A DNA stretch of 64,000 bases from Slackia sp. ZJ119 (GCF_011039175.1 NZ_JAAKEN010000005.1:105614-169613), one strand, 5' to 3'; positions 34,149 through 43,891 are shown, counted from the stretch's first letter. Notes: generated by a model from the sequence alone, not told the origin. Made by a program: numbers and translations.

Positions 34149-35024
34149 GTGCAAAACGAACGCTACGAACTCAACAAGCAGCTCGCCCAAATGCTGAAAG
34201 GCGGCGTCATCATGGACGTCACGACGCCCGAACAGGCACGCGTCGCCCAGGAAGCCGGCGCCTGCGCCGTCATGGCGCTCGAGCGCATCCCCGCCGACAT
34301 CCGCGCCGCTGGAGGCGTGAGCCGCATGAGCGACCCTGCCCTGATCAAGCGGATTCAGGGCGCCGTAAGCATCCCCGTCATGGCGAAATGCCGCATCGGG
34401 CACTTCGCAGAGGCCCAGATCCTGCAGGCGATCGACATCGACTACATCGACGAGAGCGAAGTGCTGTCCCCCGCCGACGACGCCTGCCACATCGACAAGA
34501 CCGCGTTTTCCGTGCCGTTCGTGTGCGGAGCACGCGATCTGGGCGAGGCGCTGCGACGGATCGAAGAGGGCGCGGCGATGATCCGCACGAAAGGCGAGCC
34601 GGGAACGGGCGACGTGGTGCAGGCCGTGCGGCACATGCGCAAGATCAACCGCCAAATCGCCGAAGTGGGCTCTTTGCGCGACGACGAGCTTTTCGAGGCG
34701 GCCAAAGAGCTGCGCGTCCCGTACGAGCTGCTGCGCCGCGTGCGTATCGAGAAAAAGTTGCCTGTAGTGAACTTTGCTGCCGGAGGCATCGCGACGCCGG
34801 CCGACGCGGCGCTGATGATGCAGCTGGGCGCTGAAGGCGTGTTCGTGGGAAGCGGCATCTTCAAAAGCGGCGATCCGGCAAAACGCGCCCGGGCGATCGT
34901 GGCCGCCGTGGCGAACTTCCAAGACGCCGAGCTTTTGGCGTCGCTGTCGGAAAACCTGGGGGAGGCAATGGTCGGCATCAACGAGAACGAAATCTCGCTC
35001 ATCATGGAAGAGCGGGGGCAGTAG
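34149..35024 (+). CDS. pdxS: Pyridoxal 5'-phosphate synthase, synthase subunit
   Basis: 291 residues from GTG at 34149 (AAAGGA upstream). TIM-barrel enzyme that makes PLP from ribose 5-phosphate, glyceraldehyde 3-phosphate and ammonia from PdxT. Signatures: [20 protein letters not shown], catalytic lysine in [14 protein letters not shown], and phosphate site [20 protein letters not shown]. Overall length is normal for the family. One base separates its stop from the pdxT start. Confidence 0.97.
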   Translation: MQNERYELNKQLAQMLKGGVIMDVTTPEQARVAQEAGACAVMALERIPADIRAAGGVSRMSDPALIKRIQGAVSIPVMAKCRIGHFAEAQILQAIDIDYIDESEVLSPADDACHIDKTAFSVPFVCGARDLGEALRRIEEGAAMIRTKGEPGTGDVVQAVRHMRKINRQIAEVGSLRDDELFEAAKELRVPYELLRRVRIEKKLPVVNFAAGGIATPADAALMMQLGAEGVFVGSGIFKSGDPAKRARAIVAAVANFQDAELLASLSENLGEAMVGINENEISLIMEERGQ

Positions 35025-35025
35025 C

Positions 35026-35652
35026 GTGGAGGCCCGCAGGGACCGGCCACACGAAGCTGCGCCTGCAAAGGGCCGGCGCCTGCGCGTCGGCATCGTGGCC
35101 GTGCAGGGCGCCTTCGCCGAGCACCGCGAGCGCCTGCAGCGCCTCGGAGCGACATGCGTCGAGCTGCGACAAGCTTCTGACCTGGACATTCCCTTCGACC
35201 GGCTCGTGCTGCCTGGCGGTGAGAGCACCGCCCAGGGAAAGCTGCTCGACCGGCTGGGCATGCTTGCGGCGTTGCGGCGGCGCATAGAAGAAGGCATGCC
35301 CGTGCTGGGAACGTGCGCCGGCATGATCTTGCTTGCGAAGGCGGTCGACGAGCAAAGCGAGCAAGACCATCCGGCGCCCCGCTTGAAAACGATGGACGTC
35401 GCCGTGACACGCAACGCCTACGGCCGCCAGCTCGGAAGCTTCAGGGCCGAGGAAGACCTGCGCGGCTGCGGGCGCGTCCCCATGACGTTCATCCGCGCCC
35501 CGTACGTGCATGCCTGCGGGCCAAGCGTCGAAGTCCTGGCCGAAATCGACGGCCGCATCGTCGCCGCCCGCGAGAAAAACCAGATAGCCCTCGCTTTCCA
35601 CCCCGAGCTGGACCCCGACGACTCCATCCACCGCTGGTTCCTTTGCCTCTAG
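35026..35652 (+). CDS. pdxT: Pyridoxal 5'-phosphate synthase, glutaminase subunit
   Basis: 208 residues from GTG at 35026, directly after pdxS. Class I glutamine amidotransferase feeding ammonia to PdxS. Core starts RVGIVAVQGAFAEHRERLQRL; glutamine-binding loop LPGGESTAQGKLLDRLG; nucleophile in LGTCAGMILLA (Cys near residue 96); His/Glu pair in FHPELDPDD. About 18 extra charged residues precede the usual start, so the true start could be slightly later. No evident terminator follows. Confidence 0.93.
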   Translation: MEARRDRPHEAAPAKGRRLRVGIVAVQGAFAEHRERLQRLGATCVELRQASDLDIPFDRLVLPGGESTAQGKLLDRLGMLAALRRRIEEGMPVLGTCAGMILLAKAVDEQSEQDHPAPRLKTMDVAVTRNAYGRQLGSFRAEEDLRGCGRVPMTFIRAPYVHACGPSVEVLAEIDGRIVAAREKNQIALAFHPELDPDDSIHRWFLCL

Positions 35653-35784
35653 GGAAACGCTGCTTACAGCCGACGCTCGGCGGCGGAAAGAGAGAGGGGG
35701 CCCGTGAAAGCCGTCTTGTCCTGGATCCGCAGGGCGGACGGGCGGCGGAAAGAGGGGCCGGCGCCCGTGAAAGGCGCTTGTCCA
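35653..35784. other. Short spacer after pdxT
   Basis: GC-rich, no gene or strong hairpin. Together with the element at 35785-36036 and 36037-36446 it makes a 794-base gap. Confidence 0.4.
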
Positions 35785-36036
35785 TGTGAAGAATATGTGT
35801 GTTGGAGATTTTTGCTGCTGAATTCACACCACTTCGCATCTTTTTGGCAAGAATACCGGCTTTTTGGGGCCAAAACGCGCCTTTTGAGCCCCTTTTTCGA
35901 CGCAGGGCTCCCCTTTTTAGTAAAAAATTACCGCATATATGCCTAATTTGTCATTATTTCCAACTGGAGATAATGACAAATTGATACTTGGACACCAGAA
36001 ATCTGCCCGACAAATCTCCACTACACAACTTCTACA
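35785..36036. mobile_element. MITE-like element, copy 2 (252 bp)
   Basis: Left end TGTGAAGAATATGTGTGTTG (35785), right end the reverse complement of TGTAGAAGTTGTGTAGTG (to 36036): the ends match less well than in copies 1 and 3. The inner motif ACCGCATATATGC is the reverse complement of the one in copy 1, so copy 2 may be inverted. Low GC, non-coding. Confidence 0.6.
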
Positions 36037-36446
36037 CTTAAGGCGGAAGGCGGGCGCCGGAAAACCTCACGCCGCCGGCAGCCCACGGGCCGGCGGATGC
36101 AGCCCCACGCCACAGACAGCCTCGCGCTGCAAAGGCCTGCGGGCCGCCGCAGCCCACGCGCCGCCGGCCCGCAGGCCAGAGGGCAACCCTTCGCCAACGG
36201 CAGTCCGCGAGCTGGCGGAGGCGGCCTCTCGTCGACGCGCACGAGCTCGGCCTTGGGACCGCCCGCCGCCTTCCGCTTCCCCGGCGCCGCCAAAATGCGC
36301 TCTCTCGCCTCCACGGCCTCGACGAAGCGCCAATTCGCATTACAATATCGCCAGCTTGAAAACGCGGCGCACCTTGGGGATCAGGCGCGTCCGCCCACCA
36401 CAACATATCTCAGCGGCGCTTCGAGGGGAAGGGAGGCTTGTTCGTC
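36037..36446. other. GC-rich intergenic region upstream of the MBOAT gene
   Basis: Rich in GCCGGC-type runs. Overlapping open frames on both strands have no ribosome sites or recognisable domains. The promoter of the acetylation genes presumably lies near its right end. Confidence 0.4.
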
Positions 36447-37868
36447 ATGGTTTTTTCCAGCCTAGTCTTCCTGTTCGCGTTTCTCGCCATCTACCTTGGC
36501 GTGTATTTCGCCGTTCCCGACCGCCTGAAAAACCCGGTGCTGCTGGCGGCCTCGCTGATATTTTACGCATGGGGCGGCCCACGGTTTCTGCTGCTTTTGG
36601 TAGGCGAGACCGCCGTCAGCTGGTTTGCCGGCCTGCGCATCGAACGCGCTTCAACGAAGCGCGTTCGAACGTTTTGGCTGGTCGCAGACCTTGTCGTGCT
36701 GCTCGGCCTGCTCGCCTACTTCAAATACGCCACCTGGATCCTTGGCGACATCCACGGGCTTTTCGGCGTGCCGGAGGTCGTGCCGGACATCGTGTTGCCC
36801 ATCGGCATCTCCTTCTACACGTTCCAGCTCATCTCGTATGTCGCCGACGTGTACGCCGGCCAGGTGGAAGCGCAGCCGAAATGCTGGAAGCTGCTGCTGT
36901 ATTCGTCGATGTTCTTCCAGTGCATCGCCGGCCCCATCGTGCGCTACGACACGGTCGCCGCCGACATAGACAACCGCCGCGTGACCCAGGCCGACGTCTA
37001 CCTGGGCATTCGCCGCTTCTGCATCGGGCTGGCGAAAAAGGCCGTTTTGGCCAACGGCTGCGCCAGCGTCGCCGACACGCTGCTGCCCATCGGCACCGAC
37101 GGCATCTTCACCCAGGTCACCGCCGGACTGTGGCTCGGCATGCTCTTCTACATGCTGCAGATCTACTTCGACTTCTCGGCCTATTCCGACATGGCCATCG
37201 GCCTGGGCCGCATGATCGGGTTCCGCTTCCTGGAAAACTTCAACTACCCCTACACCTGCACCTCGGTGCAGGACTTTTGGCGCCGCTGGCACATTTCGCT
37301 GTCGACCTTCTTCCGCGACTACGTCTACATTCCGCTTGGCGGCAGCCGCTGCGCTCCCGCCCTCATCGTCCGCAACATGGCGGTCGTGTGGTTCCTCACG
37401 GGGCTGTGGCACGGCGCAAGCTGGAACTACATTCTGTGGGGCCTGTACTACCTGGCGTTTCTTTTGTTCGAGCGCTTCGTCTTGAAAGGCCGCGTCCCTC
37501 GGGCCGCCGGGCGTGCCTATTCGCTCGTCGTCGTGTTCTTCGGCTGGGTGCTCTTCAAGTTCGAGAACTTCTCCGAGCTCACGGCCGTGCTCGGCGGCAT
37601 GTTCGGCCTTGCAGGCGGCGGCCTCATGTCGATGGAGGTGTCCACGCTGCTGTTGCAAAACGTGTTCTTCCTAGCGTTTTGCTTGATCGCCTGCACAAGC
37701 GTCGGGAAAAGCCTGCACGGGCGCTTCTTCCAGGCCGCCAAGGGCAGCCCGCGGCTGTTTTGGCTGTTCAACGTCACGGAATTCGCCACGCCGCTCGCGC
37801 TGCTCTTGCTTTCCACCATCGCGCTCGCCGGCGCAAGCTACAACCCGTTCATCTATTTCCAGTTCTAG
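36447..37868 (+). CDS. MBOAT-family O-acyltransferase (AlgI/DltB-like)
   Basis: 473 residues from ATG at 36447 (AGGGAGG about 10 nt upstream; a TTG at 36438 is too close). Polytopic membrane protein with about eleven helices, starting FSSLVFLFAFLAIYLGVYF. Family motifs: PVLLAASLIFYAWGGPRFL, IGISFYTFQLISYVADVYAG, NFNYPYTCTSVQDFWRRWHI and catalytic-His block LWHGASWNYILWG (His near residue 321). Such proteins move acetyl groups across the membrane to exported polymers. The next gene, 18 nt on, encodes a DHHW/AlgJ-like acetylesterase-fold partner, so the pair probably O-acetylates a cell-surface polysaccharide. The polymer is unknown. Confidence 0.9.
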   Translation: MVFSSLVFLFAFLAIYLGVYFAVPDRLKNPVLLAASLIFYAWGGPRFLLLLVGETAVSWFAGLRIERASTKRVRTFWLVADLVVLLGLLAYFKYATWILGDIHGLFGVPEVVPDIVLPIGISFYTFQLISYVADVYAGQVEAQPKCWKLLLYSSMFFQCIAGPIVRYDTVAADIDNRRVTQADVYLGIRRFCIGLAKKAVLANGCASVADTLLPIGTDGIFTQVTAGLWLGMLFYMLQIYFDFSAYSDMAIGLGRMIGFRFLENFNYPYTCTSVQDFWRRWHISLSTFFRDYVYIPLGGSRCAPALIVRNMAVVWFLTGLWHGASWNYILWGLYYLAFLLFERFVLKGRVPRAAGRAYSLVVVFFGWVLFKFENFSELTAVLGGMFGLAGGGLMSMEVSTLLLQNVFFLAFCLIACTSVGKSLHGRFFQAAKGSPRLFWLFNVTEFATPLALLLLSTIALAGASYNPFIYFQF

Positions 37869-37886
37869 GCGCGAAGGAGGTCGAAG

Positions 37887-39443
37887 ATGAGCCAACCGAA
37901 TAAACGCCCCACGCGGCGAAGCGACCCCGAAGGGCTGCTTTCTCGCACAACGGCCTTCGCCCGCAAGAGCGACGATCGCGTCGCCTCTCACGCAGAAAGC
38001 GCCCGCGAACAGGAGGCTTCGCGTCCTCGCCGCCAACCCTCGGGCGAGCCCGGCACTCCCGACAAACGCGGCGACGTGCGCCCAAACGCCCCGCGCAAGC
38101 TCACGCGCACCGAGTTCGACGCGATGAACCGCTGGCGCCGACACTGCACGGCAGCGTTTTCGGTCTTCCTCGTCGTCGGCTGCGTCATGGGCGCTTTGCT
38201 GTTCGCCCGCCCGGCCGCCTCTGCCGTGGAGAACCGCGAACTCACGCGCTTTCCTGCGTTCACCTGGGAAGGCTTTGTCGACGGCTCGTTTCTCAACGAC
38301 GTGTCGCTGTGGTACGCCGACACCTATCCGATACGCGAGCCGCTCGTGGCCGCCAACCGCGCGGTCGCATCGCTGTACGGCATCGACACGGGCACGAAGA
38401 TGATCGGCGGAAACGTGAAGTCCGACGAGCTGCCGCCCATCGACGAGGCGGCAGACGGGTCGAACGACCCCAGTGCCGGCCAAGAAGAGCTCGAGCCCGA
38501 AGAGCGCAAAGCCGTCGAAGTGCCCGACGAGGCCGCCATGGCCGAAAACATCCAAAACGCCGTGATGGGCGGGCTGTACGTCAAAGACGGCGCCGCCTAT
38601 TCCTTCTACTATTTCCTGGAAGATTCCGTGAAAGCCTACACCGCCGCCGTCAACGCGTGCACCGATGCGGTCAAAGGCGAGGCCGAGGTGTTCTCGATCC
38701 TCGTGCCGAACAATTCCGGCGTGCTGCTCGACGAGCAGACGCTTGCGGACATGGGCGGCACCGACCAGGGACAGGCCATCGAGTATTTCGACAGCCTGTT
38801 CGTCCCCGAGGTGCACACGGTCGACATTCTCGAGCCGCTGCGCTCCCACAACGACGAGTACCTCTACTTCCGCACCGACCACCACTGGACCCAGCTGGGC
38901 GCCTACTACGCCTACCTGGAGTTTTGCGAGAAAGCCGGCATCGAGCCCGTGCCGCTCGAAGACCACGAGTCGATGACGTTCGACGGCTTTCTGGGCACCT
39001 ACTATTCAGAGCTGCAGGACCCGGCCATGGCGGCCAATCCCGACTACGTGCAGGCCTACATCCCGAACGGGACGAACGACATGACCTATCAGGACGCCGC
39101 CGGCAACGAGCTTGAAGGCAAGGTCATAACCGACGTGTCCGACTGGAACAACAATTCGTACTACTCGACGTTCATCATGGGCGACCAGCCGCTGGAGCAC
39201 ATCGTGAACGACAAGAAAGACGACGACAGCTCGGTGCTCGTGGTGAAGGACTCCTACGGATGCGCTTTCGTGCCGCTGCTCGTCGACAACTTCCACGACG
39301 TGTACGTGATAGATTTCCGCCACATCGACCTGAACATTCCGGACTTCGTGCGCGAACACGGCATACGCAACGTCGTCTTCCTCAACAACGTCACGCTCGC
39401 CGGCACCGACGGCGTAGCCGACAAGCTCATGTCCATGATGTAG
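37887..39443 (+). CDS. DHHW/AlgJ-like envelope O-acetylation protein
   Basis: 518 residues from ATG at 37887 (GGAGG upstream). A disordered, Arg/Pro-rich cytoplasmic N-terminus of about 85 residues precedes one membrane anchor (TAAFSVFLVVGCVMGALLFA). The outside domain is SGNH-hydrolase-like and carries the motif FRTDHHWTQLGAYYAY (DHHW near residue 330), then VVKDSYGCAFVPLL with a Ser and VDNFHDVYVIDFRHID. AlgJ/AlgX-like proteins take acetyl from the MBOAT partner and transfer it to polysaccharide. Contains an acidic insertion (residues about 185-215). Co-transcribed with the MBOAT gene. Confidence 0.86.
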   Translation: MSQPNKRPTRRSDPEGLLSRTTAFARKSDDRVASHAESAREQEASRPRRQPSGEPGTPDKRGDVRPNAPRKLTRTEFDAMNRWRRHCTAAFSVFLVVGCVMGALLFARPAASAVENRELTRFPAFTWEGFVDGSFLNDVSLWYADTYPIREPLVAANRAVASLYGIDTGTKMIGGNVKSDELPPIDEAADGSNDPSAGQEELEPEERKAVEVPDEAAMAENIQNAVMGGLYVKDGAAYSFYYFLEDSVKAYTAAVNACTDAVKGEAEVFSILVPNNSGVLLDEQTLADMGGTDQGQAIEYFDSLFVPEVHTVDILEPLRSHNDEYLYFRTDHHWTQLGAYYAYLEFCEKAGIEPVPLEDHESMTFDGFLGTYYSELQDPAMAANPDYVQAYIPNGTNDMTYQDAAGNELEGKVITDVSDWNNNSYYSTFIMGDQPLEHIVNDKKDDDSSVLVVKDSYGCAFVPLLVDNFHDVYVIDFRHIDLNIPDFVREHGIRNVVFLNNVTLAGTDGVADKLMSMM

Positions 39444-39504
39444 CGAACGCCGCCCGCGCGGCAAGACGGCAGGCGCTTATCCGCTTCCCAAACAGCGACG
39501 CAGC

Positions 39505-39530
39505 AAAAAGCCCCCGCACGAGGCGAGGGC
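39505..39530 (-). terminator. Terminator of mnmA-coaE
   Basis: On the minus strand GCCCTCGC (39523-39530) pairs with GCGGGGGC (39510-39517), one mismatch, followed by TTTTT (39505-39509). Confidence 0.8.
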
Positions 39531-39556
39531 TGCGCAAGACTGGAAGCAAGCGAAGG

Positions 39557-40156
39557 CTACAGCGTCTTTTTGTATTCGTTCCACCAGACGAGCACCTGGT
39601 TGCGCATCTCTTCGGGCGTGCCGTCGTTGTCGAACACCACGTCGGACGCATCGATGCGCTCGGCGTCGGTGATCTGCTGCGCAATGCGGCGACGCACGTC
39701 GGCCTCGTCCCAGCCCGACCGCACGGCACGCTCGATGCGCTGGTCGATGGGAGCCAGCACGGCGATGACCACGTCGGCGTCGTAAGCGAGCGACGTTTGG
39801 CGGTTCTTGAAGACCGAGTATTCCACCACGACCGCCTTGTGCCCCTGTTTTTCCAGGTCGGCAACTTGGTCGGTGAACGATTCCTCGATGCGCGGCAGCG
39901 TGATGCGGTTCAGCTTGCGCGTTTCCGCCGCATTCACGAACGCCTTGGCCGCCAGCGCCGCGCGGTCGACTTCTCCGTCCGCGCCCAAAATGTCTTCCCC
40001 GAACGCTTCGATCAGATCGCTTTTCACCGTCGGCCACAGCAAGACGTCATGCCCCACCTGGTCGAGATCGATGTTGGGAATGCCCTCGTCAACCAAAACC
40101 TTGCGGGCCGTCGACTTCCCCGCGCCCATTCCTCCGATGATGAAGAGCTTCTTCAT
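39557..40156 (-). CDS. coaE: Dephospho-CoA kinase
   Basis: 199 residues from ATG at 40156 (AGGAGG upstream). Last step of coenzyme A synthesis. P-loop IIGGMGAGKSTARKVL, then IDLDQVGHDVL, family block FVNAAETRKLNRITLPRIEE, and VVVEYSVFKNRQTSLAYDAD. Its ATG overlaps the TGA of mnmA (ATGA, 40153-40156), so translation is coupled. Confidence 0.93.
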   Translation of the reverse strand: MKKLFIIGGMGAGKSTARKVLVDEGIPNIDLDQVGHDVLLWPTVKSDLIEAFGEDILGADGEVDRAALAAKAFVNAAETRKLNRITLPRIEESFTDQVADLEKQGHKAVVVEYSVFKNRQTSLAYDADVVIAVLAPIDQRIERAVRSGWDEADVRRRIAQQITDAERIDASDVVFDNDGTPEEMRNQVLVWWNEYKKTL

Positions 40157-41220
40157 TGCCAAACCTCCTTGATCATGGCGGCACCGACCACGGTGTCTCC
40201 CGTATACCACACAGCATACTGTCCCGGCGCCGTAACCGGCCGCGGACTGCGCAGCTCGATGCGAACCCCGCCCTCGTCTGCAGGCCCTATGATACATGGT
40301 GCCGCCTCGCTTCGGTACCGCAGTTTCACCATGGCGTCAGACGGTGCCGTGGTCGGCGTGAAAGCCTGCCATACCGCCGGCGCCGTCTCGACCCCCCTGA
40401 TGAGCGTCTCGTCTTTGAAGCCGACCACCAGCTCGTTTTCGTCTGTCCGCTTGCCGATGACGTAATACGGCTGCGGCGCCGCCACGCCGATGCCTTTTCG
40501 CTGGCCAAGCGTGTAAAACGCGAGCCCCTCATGCGTCCCCACGCGCTCGCCCGACGCCGTCACGATCGCGCCGGGGCGCGGCGTGCAGCCCCGTGCGCGC
40601 AAAAAGTCGCGATAGTCGCCCTCCACGAAGCAGTTGTCTTGGCTGTCGGGCTTTTCAGCGACAGAAAGTCCCAGGTCGGCGGCGATGAGGCGCACGTCGA
40701 GCTTCGTCATGGCGCCGAGCGGAAGCATCAGCCGCGAAAGCGTCTCCTGGCCAAGCAGGCCCAGCATGTAGCTTTGGTCCTTCGCCGGATCGAGCGCCCG
40801 CTTCACGGCGAAGCGCCCCGTGGCGGGAAAGTCGACGACGCGGGCATAGTGGCCCGTCGCAACAAGATCGCATCCAGCGGCGTCGGCGGCGTCGGACAGC
40901 GAGGGCATCTTGCACGTCGCGTTGCAGCCCACGCACGGGCTGGGAGTGAGGCCTTTCGCGTAACCTGCAACGAACGGCCTGACCACGCGCTCGTCGAACC
41001 GCTCGGTCGCCGAGAACACCGTATGGGCGATGCCGAGCTTGCGACACACGTCGGCCGCATCTGCTTCGGCCGTCTGCTGCGACGGCGCGTCGCAAAAGCG
41101 CAGCGTCACCCCCACCACCTCATAGCCCGCGTCCCGCAGAAGAGCCGCGGCGACCGAGCTGTCGACGCCGCCGCTCATGCCAAGCGCCACGCGACCGTTT
41201 CCAAGCACCGTTTTTCGCAT
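40153..41220 (-). CDS. mnmA: tRNA-specific 2-thiouridylase
   Basis: 355 residues from ATG at 41220 (AAAGGA upstream). Thiolates U34 of tRNA for Lys, Glu and Gln. Visible: PP-loop GMSGGVDSSVAAALL, first catalytic Cys in SPCVGCNATCKM, GHYARVVDF, AKDQSYMLGLLGQETLSRLM and second catalytic Cys in DSQDNCFVEGDYRDFL; central LGQRKGIGVAAPQPYYVIGK. The Cys pair expected for persulfide chemistry is intact. First gene of a two-gene unit with coaE. A perfect -10 TATAAT (41246-41251, minus strand) lies just upstream. Confidence 0.95.
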   Translation of the reverse strand: MRKTVLGNGRVALGMSGGVDSSVAAALLRDAGYEVVGVTLRFCDAPSQQTAEADAADVCRKLGIAHTVFSATERFDERVVRPFVAGYAKGLTPSPCVGCNATCKMPSLSDAADAAGCDLVATGHYARVVDFPATGRFAVKRALDPAKDQSYMLGLLGQETLSRLMLPLGAMTKLDVRLIAADLGLSVAEKPDSQDNCFVEGDYRDFLRARGCTPRPGAIVTASGERVGTHEGLAFYTLGQRKGIGVAAPQPYYVIGKRTDENELVVGFKDETLIRGVETAPAVWQAFTPTTAPSDAMVKLRYRSEAAPCIIGPADEGGVRIELRSPRPVTAPGQYAVWYTGDTVVGAAMIKEVWQ

Positions 41221-41245
41221 CGAGCGTCCTTTCTGACGACGTCTC

Positions 41246-41251
41246 ATTATA
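41246..41251 (-). promoter_or_regulatory. -10 element of mnmA-coaE
   Basis: TATAAT in GGCTATAATGAG on the minus strand, about 25 bases before the start; no clear -35. Confidence 0.5.
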
Positions 41252-41353
41252 GCCGAGCGAAACCGGCATGCGCCTTCTCGTAAAAACCGCGAAATAACAG
41301 GAGCTTCAGGCACAAATATGACCACGGACAGGGTATTTCCAAACAGAGACTGC

Positions 41354-41359
41354 TATACT
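41354..41359 (+). promoter_or_regulatory. Extended -10 of the OatA-like gene
   Basis: TGCTATACT: a TGn extension directly before TATACT, about 50 bases before the start. No -35. Confidence 0.5.
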
Positions 41360-41409
41360 CAGACCCATAATGACACCCGCTGTTTTGCCCGAATAAGTGA
41401 GCCGCACCT

Positions 41410-43839
41410 ATGAATGGAAACCGTGCCGGCAGGCCGGGCGGCGATGTGCGCCCGAGCCGTACCGCACCCCGTCCTTCCTCGCAACAGAACCGATCCGACC
41501 GTCCGACCGAGAGAGCGGCCCGCCACAAGACCCCGGCGAGCCGCAGCGCTTCGCGCACGCAAAGGCAGAACGGACAGGCGACGAATGTGCGGCGTTGGGC
41601 GGCAGGCCAGGCGAACAGGGAAAACGCACGCGCCGAACGCAGGCAAGGCGGCACGCAGCGCAGCGCGGCGTCGACGGGGGTGCGCGGCGGCGCGGCAGGC
41701 GGACGCCGCAGCGAAAGCCGGCGAGGCGGCACGACGATCGACAGGCGCCCGGCGGTGCGCACCGAAGCCGGAAGGCCGCAGCGCCAAACGGCCGGCACCG
41801 AAGTCGAAAGGCGACAGCGCCAAACAGCGGGCGCCCCGGCCCCGCGCACGCGCAAACAGCAGCAGAAGATCAAGACGCACTACATCCCCAGCCTCGACGG
41901 ACTGCGGGCCTTGGCCGTGCTCGCCGTCATCGCCTACCACATGGGGGCGGCCTGGGCGCCGGGCGGCCTGCTCGGCGTCACGGTGTTCTTCGTGCTGTCG
42001 GGCTACCTCATCACCAGCCTGTTGCTCATCGAGATCCACAACACCGGCACCATCAACCTGCCGCAGTTCTGGCTGCGGCGCGTGCGACGGCTGTTCCCGG
42101 CCATCGTGCTCGTCATCGTGTCGATCGGTGCGGTCTGCACCGTCTGCAACCACGAGCTGCTCACGAAGCTGCGCCAAGACGCGCTGCCGGCGCTGTGCTG
42201 GATCACCAACTGGTGGTACATCTTCCACGACGTGTCCTACTTCGAGGCGCTCGGAGCGCCCTCGCCGCTCACCCACTTCTGGTCGCTGGCCATCGAAGAG
42301 CAGTTCTACCTTGTCTGGCCGCTCATCCTCTTCGGGGCGCACAAGCTCGGCGTGCCGCGCAACATCATGCGCAACCTCACGCTCGTCTTGGCGTTGGCGT
42401 CCGCCGCCGAAATGGCGCTGCTGTTCGACCCCGCCGCCGACCCGAGCCGCGTGTACTACGGCACCGATACGCGAGCGTTTTCCCTGCTCATCGGCGCATG
42501 GCTTGCCTATGTGTGGCCCAGCCACCAGCTGGGGGCCGACCGCAGCATCCAGCTGGCGCCCACGACCAAGCTCGTCCTTGACGGGGTGGGGCTGGCCGCG
42601 CTTGCCGGGCTGCTCGTCATGATCGCCACGATCGACGGCTTCTCGCCGTTCCTCTACCGCGGCGGCATACTGCTCGCATCCGTTCTGACCGCCGTCGTCA
42701 TCGCCGTGCTCGTGCATCCTGCAAGCCTGCTCGGGCGCATCGCGGGCTTCAAGCCGTTCGTGTGGATCGGCCTGCGCTCGTACGGCATCTATCTGTGGCA
42801 CTACCCCATCATCTTGCTCATCACGCCGCCGTCGGCCGTCGGCGAACATCCGTGGTGGCTTTACCTCATTGAATTGGTCATCATTTTTGGATGCGCAACG
42901 CTGTCGTACCGCTTCGTCGAAGACCCGTTCCGCCACGGCGCTCTGGGCGCCTTCGTGCGGTCGTTGCGCGACGGCACGCTTGACATGCGCGAGTGGTTCT
43001 ACCGAAACGCCATTCCGGCCTGCGTGGGGGCAGTCCTGCTGGTCACGTGCGTCGGCGGCCTCATATTCGTGCCCGACACGTCCGCCATTGAAGGCGCCGA
43101 CCTGCTCAAAGACGAAAGCGCCCACGTGGCCGGCCTGCCAGAAGCCACCGAAACGGCAGCCGACGAGGAGCCGAAGCTCGACGTGCTGATGATCGGCGAC
43201 TCGGTTTCGGTGCGGACGATCCCCTATTTCGAAGAAACGTTCCCTTACGGCGCCATCGACGCGGCGGTCAACCGACAGCTCTACGAGGGCCAGCAAGTGT
43301 ACGACTACTACGCTGACCAGGACATTGTCGGAGACGTGGTCGTGATCGCGCTGGGGACCAACGGCGTTGCGACCGACGAGCAGCTTGACGACTTCATCGC
43401 CGACATCGGGACGGAGAAGAAGATCTTCTTCATAAACACCCGCAGCCCGCTCGAATGGGTCGGCGAGACCAACGACGCCATCGCCCGCGCGGCGGACCGC
43501 CATGACAACGTGTCGGTCATCGACTGGTACGGCTTGAGCGAGGGGCAGTTCTCGTGGTTCGACGGCGACGACACGCACCTGTCCGAAGAAGGTGCACAGG
43601 CCTACATCGCGATGGTCAACGACGCGATCGGGGCGCTGCTGCCCGAGCACGAAGAAGGCGACGAGGCCGTCGACGTCCGCAACCCCAACGAGCAGCCGTC
43701 GCGAGAAGAGCTGCAGGACCAGTTCTTCTCGTACAAGGAAGGCTACGACGGCACCCTCACCGGCAAGTTCGAAAACACGCTCGCCGCAGACGGCGCAGGC
43801 GATGCTGCACCGGCGGAGGAAGAAGCCGCCGCAGCCTAA
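41410..43839 (+). CDS. OatA-like acyltransferase with C-terminal SGNH domain
   Basis: 809 residues from ATG at 41410. The first about 150 residues are a very basic, repetitive, disordered cytoplasmic region (RPSSQQNRSDRPTERAARHK). The acyltransferase-3 membrane domain follows: HYIPSLDGLRALAVLAVIAYH, GVTVFFVLSGYLITSLL, FWLRRVRRLFPAI, HFWSLAIEEQFYLVWPLIL. After the last helix (about residue 555) an extracytoplasmic SGNH domain carries LDVLMIGDSVSVR (Ser nucleophile near 595), IALGTNGVATD and the DTHLS pair near 720. This build is that of peptidoglycan O-acetyltransferase OatA, which protects against lysozyme. Acidic, Ala-rich tail. The weak Shine-Dalgarno leaves the start slightly uncertain. 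Confidence 0.88.
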   Translation: MNGNRAGRPGGDVRPSRTAPRPSSQQNRSDRPTERAARHKTPASRSASRTQRQNGQATNVRRWAAGQANRENARAERRQGGTQRSAASTGVRGGAAGGRRSESRRGGTTIDRRPAVRTEAGRPQRQTAGTEVERRQRQTAGAPAPRTRKQQQKIKTHYIPSLDGLRALAVLAVIAYHMGAAWAPGGLLGVTVFFVLSGYLITSLLLIEIHNTGTINLPQFWLRRVRRLFPAIVLVIVSIGAVCTVCNHELLTKLRQDALPALCWITNWWYIFHDVSYFEALGAPSPLTHFWSLAIEEQFYLVWPLILFGAHKLGVPRNIMRNLTLVLALASAAEMALLFDPAADPSRVYYGTDTRAFSLLIGAWLAYVWPSHQLGADRSIQLAPTTKLVLDGVGLAALAGLLVMIATIDGFSPFLYRGGILLASVLTAVVIAVLVHPASLLGRIAGFKPFVWIGLRSYGIYLWHYPIILLITPPSAVGEHPWWLYLIELVIIFGCATLSYRFVEDPFRHGALGAFVRSLRDGTLDMREWFYRNAIPACVGAVLLVTCVGGLIFVPDTSAIEGADLLKDESAHVAGLPEATETAADEEPKLDVLMIGDSVSVRTIPYFEETFPYGAIDAAVNRQLYEGQQVYDYYADQDIVGDVVVIALGTNGVATDEQLDDFIADIGTEKKIFFINTRSPLEWVGETNDAIARAADRHDNVSVIDWYGLSEGQFSWFDGDDTHLSEEGAQAYIAMVNDAIGALLPEHEEGDEAVDVRNPNEQPSREELQDQFFSYKEGYDGTLTGKFENTLAADGAGDAAPAEEEAAAA

Positions 43840-43866
43840 CCAGGCTTCCGCCCCCATCCGTCCGTC

Positions 43867-43891
43867 AAAGGCCCCTTGCAAGGGGCCTTTT
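43867..43891 (+). terminator. Terminator of the OatA-like gene
   Basis: AAAGGCCCCTT and AAGGGGCCTTT form a perfect 11-bp stem with a GC centre, followed by T. Confidence 0.85.
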
